From Microbacterium halotolerans (GTDB lineage: Bacteria; Actinomycetota; Actinomycetes; Actinomycetales; Microbacteriaceae): a stretch of DNA of 64,000 nt. The number at the start of each line of letters is the position of its first letter. Positions within the stretch are counted from its first letter, which is position 1. The DNA lies in NCBI RefSeq assembly GCF_003569805.1, contig NZ_KZ984053.1, positions 53,233 to 117,232 of the forward strand, in the 5' to 3' direction. Positions 58,278 through 64,000 of the stretch are shown here, in pieces. The notes beneath the pieces were generated by a model. That model was given only the letters and a program-made list of their open reading frames with translations, was not told the DNA's origin and searched no databases. The position numbers and the translations under genes are program-made.

Positions 58278-58339
58278 GGCTGACGCTCGACGGCGTGTGC
58301 TGAGAGCGGCGTCTCAGCACACGCCGTCGAGCGTCAGCC
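58278..58339. terminator. 28-bp perfect hairpin between convergent aqpZ and SpoIIM
   Basis: Arms 58278-58305 and 58312-58339 are perfectly complementary, loop GCGGCG. The right arm covers the SpoIIM stop codon (58334-58336), so it would terminate transcription from both sides. No T-run. Confidence 0.9.
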
Positions 58340-59347
58340 CGCGACGAGCCGCGGCGTGCCGGCTTCGTACTCCGTGAGATCGCCCGTCTCTCCGGTTGTC
58401 GCCGCTCGCCGCCCGAGCACGAGCATGTAGGCGAGGAACGCCGCGAGCGCGAGCGTGCCGATTCCGATCTTGATCGCCCACGGCCACTCCTGGCGCGTCA
58501 CCCATCCCTCGACGACTCCGGACAGCGCGAGCGAGAGCACCAGTCCGATGGCGACCGTCGCCAGTGCCCTTCCCTGCCCTGCGAGCGCGTCCATCCGACT
58601 CCTGTGTCCGGGAACGACCCACGCCCAGAACATATGCAGACCCGCGGCGCACGCCACGAAGATGCTGGTCATCTCGAGCTGGCCGTGCGGAAGGATGTAG
58701 AGAACGAAGTCGGCTCCCCTGTCGTACTCGAACATGATCGCGGCCGATGTGCCCAGGCCCACCGCGTTCTGCACGAACACGTAGAGCGGCCACACACCGG
58801 AGATGCCGAAGATCACGCTCTGCACGGCGATCCAGGCGTTGTTGGTCCACACCATCGCACCGAACATCGCCTCGCTGTGCGCGCTGTAGTACGCGACGAA
58901 GTCCTCCTCCGCGTACTGCTCGAGCTGGTACTCCGAGCCCAGGGTCGCCACCAAGGCGGAATCGGACACGATCCACGCGCCCGTGAGCCACACGATGCCG
59001 ATGAACGCGAACGTGAGGGCGAGAGTCGTCCATCGCAACTGGTAGAGGGCTGCCGGAAGCTGGTCGATGAAGAAGCGCGGAATCTGGCGGAGCACGTTGT
59101 CCGGCGTCCCGGTCAGCCGCAGTCGGGCGCGCGAGAGCATCGTCGAGACGTGGTCGCCCTGCGGCGTGCGCCCCGCCGACGTCTTGATGTCGGCGAGGTC
59201 CGCCGACGCCGATTGGTAGCGCGCCACGAACTCGTCGACACTCGGCCCGTCGAGGCCGCGCGATCGCGAGAGGTCGTCCAACCGCTTCCATTCGTCACGG
59301 CGAGCGGCACTGAGCGCATCGAGGTCCACCTGATTAACTGTATCCAT
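58334..59347 (-). CDS. Stage II sporulation protein M-like membrane protein
   Basis: A 337-residue protein (331 if a GTG at 59329 is used): a helical cytoplasmic N-terminus (LDALSAARRDEWKRLDDLSRSRGLDG), then about six membrane helices with the SpoIIM signature FVQNAVGLGTSAAIMFEYDRGADFVLYILPHGQLEMTSIF. The organism need not sporulate; SpoIIM homologs with RDD and DUF58/MoxR are common in actinobacteria. TACAGT lies 7 nt before the GTG at 59329, which makes that start attractive. The ATG at 59347 overlaps the divergent RDD start codon. Confidence 0.85.
   Translation of the reverse strand: MDTVNQVDLDALSAARRDEWKRLDDLSRSRGLDGPSVDEFVARYQSASADLADIKTSAGRTPQGDHVSTMLSRARLRLTGTPDNVLRQIPRFFIDQLPAALYQLRWTTLALTFAFIGIVWLTGAWIVSDSALVATLGSEYQLEQYAEEDFVAYYSAHSEAMFGAMVWTNNAWIAVQSVIFGISGVWPLYVFVQNAVGLGTSAAIMFEYDRGADFVLYILPHGQLEMTSIFVACAAGLHMFWAWVVPGHRSRMDALAGQGRALATVAIGLVLSLALSGVVEGWVTRQEWPWAIKIGIGTLALAAFLAYMLVLGRRAATTGETGDLTEYEAGTPRLVAG
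59337..59342 (-). promoter_or_regulatory. Candidate -10 of the SpoIIM gene, shared with the divergent RDD promoter
   Basis: TACAGT on the minus strand, 7 nt before GTG 59329. On the plus strand TTAACT (59334-59339) is 6 nt before the RDD ATG (59346). The two hexamers overlap on opposite strands. Confidence 0.45.
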
Positions 59348-60182
59348 GTCGACGCCCCATGCACACGCCCCGCGCCCGAACGGCGCGGGAACGCGGCCGC
59401 AGATCCACGAGGACGAGGTGCTCACCGGCGAGGCCGTCGCCCTCGACGTGCAGCCGATCGGGCTCATCCTCCGCGCCGCGGGGTCGCTCATCGACCTCGT
59501 CACGTACGCCGTGCTGTACATCGGGTTCGTCTGGGCGGCCAACGAGCTGCTGCGCATCGGGGTCATTCCCGCCCCGGCCGTCAGGATCGCGTCGATCGTG
59601 CTGCTGGTGATCGTGTTCGTATGCATCCCCGTCACGGTGGAGACGGCGACGAAGGGTCGCAGTCTCGGCAAGCTCGCGGTCGGTGCCAGGATCGTGCGCG
59701 GCGACGGCGGCTCGATCGGCTTCCGCCACGCCTTCATCCGCGGCATCCTCGGCGTGCTCGAGATCGTGATGACGGTCGGCTCCCTCGCCGTGATCGTCGG
59801 GATGTTCACGCCGCGCGCACAGCGCCTCGGCGACCTCGCCGCCGGAACCTATGCCGAACGCACCCGCACTCCGAAGCTGCCCGACGTGGTGCCGCTGCTC
59901 CCGCCAGGCATGGAGGGGTGGGCATCAGTCGCCGACGTGGCGCGGGTCCCGGATCGCGCGGGGCGCCGGATGAATCAGTTCGTCTCCGGAGCGGCCGCCA
60001 TGTTCCCGCCTGCGCGAGCACGCGTCGCAGCGGAGCTGGCCGCCGAGCTGGCTCCCTTCGTCTCCCCCATGCCGGTCGGCGACCCGGAGAGCGTCGTGCG
60101 TGCCATCGCGGCCGTGCGGCGCGAGCGGGAGCTGCGAGCACTCTCACTCGAGACGGAACGGGTCGCTCAGCTCACGCGCTGA
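59346..60182 (+). CDS. RDD-family membrane protein
   Basis: A 278-residue protein. The RDD domain (residues about 30-170) has three or four helices and the Arg/Asp pattern RAAGSLIDLVTY, plus TKGRSLGKLAVGARIVRGDGGSIGFRHAFIRG. The C-terminal 110 residues are cytoplasmic and helical. RDD proteins may act as transporters or membrane scaffolds. It is divergent from SpoIIM with overlapping start codons; both belong to the MoxR/DUF58 neighbourhood. Confidence 0.88.
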   Translation: MSTPHAHAPRPNGAGTRPQIHEDEVLTGEAVALDVQPIGLILRAAGSLIDLVTYAVLYIGFVWAANELLRIGVIPAPAVRIASIVLLVIVFVCIPVTVETATKGRSLGKLAVGARIVRGDGGSIGFRHAFIRGILGVLEIVMTVGSLAVIVGMFTPRAQRLGDLAAGTYAERTRTPKLPDVVPLLPPGMEGWASVADVARVPDRAGRRMNQFVSGAAAMFPPARARVAAELAAELAPFVSPMPVGDPESVVRAIAAVRRERELRALSLETERVAQLTR

Positions 60183-60190
60183 GACCGCCG

Positions 60191-60394
60191 CTACAACGAC
60201 AGGGTCGAGTGGCGCAGCACCGTCCAGCCCGTGGGAACGCTCATTCGCTCCGTGTGGATCGCGCAGAGATCGTGAGCGTGCGGGTCGTCTCCCGCGCCGA
60301 GCGGACCGATTGCGGCCATCTGGCCCTCGTAGTCGAAGGTCAGCGTCGACACCGCCTCGCGCGTGCATGCCACTTTCGAGCAGATTCTCTCCAT
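60191..60394 (-). CDS. DUF3499 small protein
   Basis: A 67-residue protein starting MERICSKVACTREAVSTLTFDYEG. The cysteine and histidine pairs CSKVAC and HDLCAIHTERM look like a zinc-ribbon. DUF3499 is an actinobacterial family encoded beside WhiB and DUF5719 genes; its role is unknown. TAAGGT lies 8 nt before the ATG. The stop is only 8 nt from the RDD stop. Confidence 0.88.
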   Translation of the reverse strand: MERICSKVACTREAVSTLTFDYEGQMAAIGPLGAGDDPHAHDLCAIHTERMSVPTGWTVLRHSTLSL

Positions 60395-60402
60395 CGAGTG
60401 CC

Positions 60403-60408
60403 ACCTTA
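60403..60408 (-). promoter_or_regulatory. Candidate -10 hexamer of the DUF3499 gene
   Basis: TAAGGT on the minus strand, 8 nt before the ATG. Confidence 0.4.
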
Positions 60409-60445
60409 CGGCTCCGGCCCGCCGCGCATGCCGCCCCACGCCGGG

Positions 60446-60451
60446 TAGCCT
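60446..60451 (+). promoter_or_regulatory. Candidate -10 hexamer of the zincin-like gene
   Basis: TAGCCT, 6 nt before the ATG at 60458. Confidence 0.5.
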
Positions 60452-60457
60452 TGAGGC

Positions 60458-60886
60458 ATGGTGACATGGGGGCGGTTCTCTCGCCCTGCGCCCCGAGCGC
60501 GGGCGGCACGGCACGGACGGCACGGACGCGTCTGGCGCAGCCCCGTCGTGCGTCCTCCCCTGCCGCCGATCGACACGCGCTACGAGCGGTTCGACGTCGT
60601 TCTCGGCTCAACGGTGGAGTACCTCAGAGGCGCGTGGCCGGAGTTGCGCGACGTGCACTTCGAGATCGGCGGGATCCCATTTGCGGCCGGTCAGGACGGC
60701 GTGCCGCGCTGGAGCATCGACCGCTCGCAGAACCGCATCGTGCTCTACCGCACACCCATCGAACGGTTCGAACGCCTCGATCGCGTCGACGCGTTCCAGC
60801 GCAGACTGATCATCGAAGGCATCGTCTTCAGGGCCGTCGGTGAGTATCTCGGCCGCGATCCGTGGGATCTCGGGCCCGCTCTCTGA
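60458..60886 (+). CDS. Zincin-like (metallopeptidase family, PF06262 type) protein without an HExxH motif
   Basis: A 142-residue protein of the family that usually lies divergent from DUF3499 in actinobacteria. The basic N-terminus of about 35 residues is followed by a minimal zincin-like fold. In the helix where HExxH would be expected it has LIIEGIVFRAVGEYLG, with Glu but no histidine pair. It is therefore likely inactive as a peptidase, or binds metal differently. TAGCCT lies 6 nt before the ATG. Confidence 0.75.
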   Translation: MVTWGRFSRPAPRARAARHGRHGRVWRSPVVRPPLPPIDTRYERFDVVLGSTVEYLRGAWPELRDVHFEIGGIPFAAGQDGVPRWSIDRSQNRIVLYRTPIERFERLDRVDAFQRRLIIEGIVFRAVGEYLGRDPWDLGPAL

Positions 60887-60899
60887 ACCTGCGGGCGGG

Positions 60900-62657
60900 T
60901 CAGGGGAAGACGGTCACGTCGTCCGAGGTGGCCGGGTCGGGCCAAACCGGCAGCGTCGCGAGCGAGCCGCCGTCACGGTATGCAACGACAGCGTGCACGG
61001 GCGCCCCGTCCGAGGCGAGGGTGTATGCCTCGTCAGCGTCGAGCGTCACATACGCGCTGTCTCCTGCCGCGAGTCTGATCTCCTCGTCGACGTCTCCGCC
61101 GGCGATGGTCACCGTCGTGGCCTCGTCCGCATCGCCCACGAGGTAGGCCCGCGCGAGCGGGCCGTCGGGAACCGCGACGGTCACGGGGTCGGCGACCTCG
61201 GGCGACGGGGTCTGCCAGGCGAAGTCCTCGTCGCCGTTCGGGCCCGTCGTCTGCCACACCGCCGAGACGATGGGGCCGACGTCCCCCGACACCGTCACGG
61301 TGTAGCGCCCCGGTTCGAGGGCGTCGAGGGCCGCCTGCACCGGCACGTCCGCCTGCACGTCGAGCGAGAGCGTCGAGGAGGGACTGGTCTCGCCCTGCGC
61401 CGTGATGGTCACCGTCGCCTCGCCGTCCTTCCGCGCGAGCAGGCGAACGGCCGCGGGCGTCTCATCAGCGTCGATGGCGTCCTCGGCGATCGCGACGCCG
61501 GGGAACACCTGGCTCTCACCGGCGGTGACGGCATCCTGCGCGTCCACTCCGACCGGATCGAGTGTGCTCACCCTCGTCGACTGCAGCGCCGCGCGGACAG
61601 GTGCCCCCTCCGCCGTCACCCGCACCACGGGCGCTTCCTCACCACCGGCGACACCGGCGAGAGGCAGGACCACCTGAGAGGCAGCGGGGATCGCAATCGG
61701 TTCTCCGGCTGGCTGCGCCTCCCCCTGGGTGCCGAACACCGTCAGCTGAACCGTCGCGTTCACGCTGCCGGGGTTCGCGATCAGCAGCACATCGGTGTCA
61801 CCGGTAGCCGTGCTGCCGCCGACGATCCACGACTCCATGACCGCGGTCCGACAGGATGCCGCCATGAACCCCGACATATCGTCGTCTCTGATGTCTGCCG
61901 AGGTCGCGACGGAGAGCGAGCCCGCGTCGCCTCCCGTCGGTTCGAGCTCGTACCGCCGCGCATCCGCGTCACCCGAGACTCCGTCGGCTGCGAGGTCATC
62001 GATTGTCGGCTCCCCGTCGACCGATGTGCCGACGGTGACGCCGACCTGCTGGGCGACGGTGATCTCGTCAGCGGCCGTTGCATCCCGCCCTACGGCGAGC
62101 AGCGGACCGTTGCACGAGGCGACGGCGGGTGCCGCATCCGGCGAGACGACGATCGATGCCGACTCGCCGCCGAGCGTCGGCCACTCGACGCTCGTCGCGC
62201 CGACGACTGCTGCCGCCGCGACGAGCGACACAGCTGCCCCCGCAGCGCCCCTGACCCAGTTCATCCGGCGCCGTCGGCGAACCCGGGTGCGCACGGGTCC
62301 CGTCGCAGTCGGCTCCAGAGCCTCTGCGTCCGAGGCATCGTCCGAGTCGCCATCGCCTTGAGCACCCGAGACCTGCTCGTCGCTCTGATCGTCGTCGGAG
62401 TCGGGAGCAGCCGTTCCGACGCGCTCGGCTTCATCTCCCGCTTCGACTTCCGCGCTCGAGATGTCGTCGTCGCCCCGGGCTGCCGCGGTCGACTCGTCCG
62501 GACCGCCGTCTGCGGCTTCGGGCTCCTCTGCCCTCTGCGGAGTGTCCGCTTCTCCGGGCGCTGCGCCCTCGTGACTCGTGTCCGGCACCGCTGCCGCTTC
62601 TGTCTGCTCCGCGTCGTCGGCGGAACGGATGTGCTCGTCGTCGCGTTCGGCAGTCAT
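60900..62657 (-). CDS. DUF5719 family membrane-anchored protein
   Basis: A 585-residue protein. Residues 1-125 are extremely acidic and low-complexity (Asp, Glu, Ala, Ser). Then a basic RVRRRRR stretch, one membrane helix (about 135-155) and a large beta-rich outer domain with repeats like VTVAVPDGPLARAYLVGDADEATTVTIAGG. The ATG overlaps the stop of the upstream membrane glycosyltransferase gene (ATGA). The acidic segment would be cytoplasmic. The function is not known; it probably works with that glycosyltransferase at the cell surface. Confidence 0.85.
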   Translation of the reverse strand: MTAERDDEHIRSADDAEQTEAAAVPDTSHEGAAPGEADTPQRAEEPEAADGGPDESTAAARGDDDISSAEVEAGDEAERVGTAAPDSDDDQSDEQVSGAQGDGDSDDASDAEALEPTATGPVRTRVRRRRRMNWVRGAAGAAVSLVAAAAVVGATSVEWPTLGGESASIVVSPDAAPAVASCNGPLLAVGRDATAADEITVAQQVGVTVGTSVDGEPTIDDLAADGVSGDADARRYELEPTGGDAGSLSVATSADIRDDDMSGFMAASCRTAVMESWIVGGSTATGDTDVLLIANPGSVNATVQLTVFGTQGEAQPAGEPIAIPAASQVVLPLAGVAGGEEAPVVRVTAEGAPVRAALQSTRVSTLDPVGVDAQDAVTAGESQVFPGVAIAEDAIDADETPAAVRLLARKDGEATVTITAQGETSPSSTLSLDVQADVPVQAALDALEPGRYTVTVSGDVGPIVSAVWQTTGPNGDEDFAWQTPSPEVADPVTVAVPDGPLARAYLVGDADEATTVTIAGGDVDEEIRLAAGDSAYVTLDADEAYTLASDGAPVHAVVAYRDGGSLATLPVWPDPATSDDVTVFP

Positions 62658-64000
62658 CGCTTCTCCTCGTATCCGCGGCCGAGCACAGCGGGCATGCCGC
62701 GCGCGGCGCGTCGGCTGGCGCCCGTCGGCACGGAGAGCAGGACCGCCGCCAGCAGGATCGCCGCCTGCGCGGTCAGCACGCCTCCGGCCGTGGCGCGCTC
62801 GGCCGTGGTGAGGCCGCGCCGCGCTTCCGGATCGGCGTCGAGACGCCAGAGCATGCCGCGCGCAGTCTGTCCGACCCGCGCGAAGCCGTCGCGCTGGTCG
62901 ATCGCCGTCACGGCCTCGAGGCTGGTGCTGCGGGCGGCGTCGCTGAGCTCGCCGCCGTCGGCGAGCAGCACGAATCGCAGCCCGAACTCGCCGAGCTGAG
63001 CCGCCGCATCAGTGCCCGTTCCGGAGACGAGGTCTCCGGTCAGCTCCGCGACGCTGCGATCGTCGTCGGAGACCACGACATCGGTCGCCTCGAGCGTCGA
63101 CTGTCCGCCGAGCGTCTCGCTCTCGCCCCACACGATGCGCGCCGAGACGGAACCGTCGTCGCGCGCGGCGATGATGAGAGTGCCCACGTCGGCGTCTCCC
63201 GCAGCCTCTGCGCCGACGTACGCCGGCAGTGTCGATGTCGGCCCGTTGGTGAGCGCCGAGGCATCTCGGGCGACGGCCGTGAGGCCAGGCACCGCGAGCA
63301 CGGCGACGCAGGCGACTGCGACGAAGCCTGCCAGCACGCGCACAGGACCAGGCAGCGGCGCAACGTCGAGGGTCACGGCCGCGGCGAGGCAGGCGCCCAG
63401 CCATGCCAGGCTGAGCGCAGTTCCCGGCCACAGCGCCACGGGGTCCCCTGAAGAGAAGGCGACCTGCACGCCGACCGCGCCGATCGCTCCTGCCAGCCCC
63501 AGCACCGTGAGCAGCACGAGGCCTGAGCCGAGGCGCCAACGGGCGGTCGCAGGCGCCGCCATCGCGAGCAGCGCCAGCGGTGCGGCGAACAGGGGGACGA
63601 CCCACACGAGCGTCTCCTGCGCGACGGGGAAGTCGGGGCCGAGGAAGCTCAGCCAACCTGCGGGATCCGCTGTCGGGAATCCAGCGGCGAGCAGCCAATC
63701 GCGCGCTGCGCCGTGCCCCGCCGCCGTCATGCCGGGATCGGCGAATGCCGCGAAGGGCGTTCCCCTGCTCAGCTGCGCCGCGACGATCGGCGCGAACCAC
63801 ACGGCCGCGGGCACGACCAGCCAGATCACTCGGGCGATGCCCGCGCGCGCTCTCATCACGATCGTGAGGAGCACCAGCACGACCCACGCAACAGCGATCG
63901 CCGGCGCGAGCGACGGCGCTGCCGCGAGCACGCCGAGCAGGAGCAGCGAGGCGGCGCCCGACGCCCCCCACGAGCGATGCGCGACGGCCGCCGTACAGAA
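62654..64000 (-). CDS. C-terminal part of a large membrane protein, probable GT2 glycosyltransferase (runs off the right edge)
   Basis: About 448 residues are visible in open frame from the right edge. It has about ten helices in two groups: one near the right edge and one before the short C-terminal region, plus one last helix before the end (GGVLTAQAAILLAAVLLS). An outer domain lies between about 63350 and 62830. The gene paired with DUF5719 in actinobacteria is usually a glycosyltransferase family 2 protein of about 1,000 residues whose catalytic domain is N-terminal, here outside the window. The visible part alone does not prove the activity. Coupled to DUF5719 by ATGA. Confidence 0.7.
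   Translation of the reverse strand, partial: FCTAAVAHRSWGASGAASLLLLGVLAAAPSLAPAIAVAWVVLVLLTIVMRARAGIARVIWLVVPAAVWFAPIVAAQLSRGTPFAAFADPGMTAAGHGAARDWLLAAGFPTADPAGWLSFLGPDFPVAQETLVWVVPLFAAPLALLAMAAPATARWRLGSGLVLLTVLGLAGAIGAVGVQVAFSSGDPVALWPGTALSLAWLGACLAAAVTLDVAPLPGPVRVLAGFVAVACVAVLAVPGLTAVARDASALTNGPTSTLPAYVGAEAAGDADVGTLIIAARDDGSVSARIVWGESETLGGQSTLEATDVVVSDDDRSVAELTGDLVSGTGTDAAAQLGEFGLRFVLLADGGELSDAARSTSLEAVTAIDQRDGFARVGQTARGMLWRLDADPEARRGLTTAERATAGGVLTAQAAILLAAVLLSVPTGASRRAARGMPAVLGRGYEEKR

Noticed and set aside
60840..62999. 719-codon plus-strand frame opposite DUF5719
   Set aside because: Opposite strand of an acidic coding region gives a long Arg/Val/Gly-rich frame. The minus-strand gene is supported by its overlap with the next gene and by its membrane helix.

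Overview
The window reads as chromosomal DNA of a high-GC actinobacterium, most likely a Microbacterium-like member of the Microbacteriaceae. The evidence is the GC-rich codon use, frequent GTG and TTG starts, GTGA/ATGA start-stop overlaps, and conserved actinobacterial gene orders: mtrA-mtrB-lpqB-comF-hpf, pnp ... dapB ... thyA-dfrA-dapA-rnj-ftsK, and a membrane-protein/DUF58/MoxR block near DUF3499-DUF5719. No rRNA, tRNA, CRISPR array, prophage or intact transposase was seen. Both ends cut genes: ftsK at the left, and a large membrane protein (probably a GT2 glycosyltransferase) at the right.

Region 1 (1-13525, almost all minus strand) is a housekeeping run. Read in the direction of transcription it holds pnp, an aldo/keto-reductase-fold protein with an altered active site, a histidine phosphatase, dapB, a TPR protein, a thioredoxin/DUF4395 pair, thyA, dfrA, dapA, RNase J and ftsK. 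A plus-strand osmC lies inside the run. RNase J is followed by a G-rich array of 8-bp repeats and a long hairpin.

Region 2 (13780-25115) lies between pnp and rpsO, which are usually neighbours, and is about 10 kb of accessory genes. It holds a glycosyltransferase fused to an SGNH esterase, a paired FMN reductase and luciferase-like monooxygenase, and a six-gene unit (TPP-dependent decarboxylase-like enzyme, SsuA/TauA-type ABC transporter, LysR regulator). Just past rpsO is the decayed remnant of an MFS transporter.

Region 3 (25115-37601) is mixed metabolism: YceI, FKBP isomerase, PrsW-type membrane protease, FAH-family hydrolase, aspartase/fumarase, a CpdA-type phosphodiesterase, oligopeptidase B, an AlaT-like aminotransferase and SecA.

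Region 4 (37837-49397) is the conserved mtrA-mtrB-lpqB-comF-hpf ... secA neighbourhood, interrupted between hpf and secA by a plus-strand PadR-ABC-FtsX-coiled-coil module of about 6 kb.

Region 5 (49571-64000) starts with a translationally coupled plus-strand set (GPDPase-membrane-domain protein, DUF4129, DUF4350, MoxR, DUF58). A fur-catalase-aquaporin cassette follows. Then come divergent SpoIIM/RDD genes whose start codons overlap, DUF3499 divergent from a zincin-family protein, DUF5719, and the partial membrane glycosyltransferase.

Three signals stand out at the whole-window scale. First, at least fifteen genes have a TANNNT hexamer 6-8 nt before the start codon, the layout of leaderless actinobacterial mRNAs. 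Second, two copies of a 73-bp palindromic repeat lie 19 kb apart in intergenic DNA. Third, long perfect hairpins without T-runs sit at most convergent or operon-end junctions.
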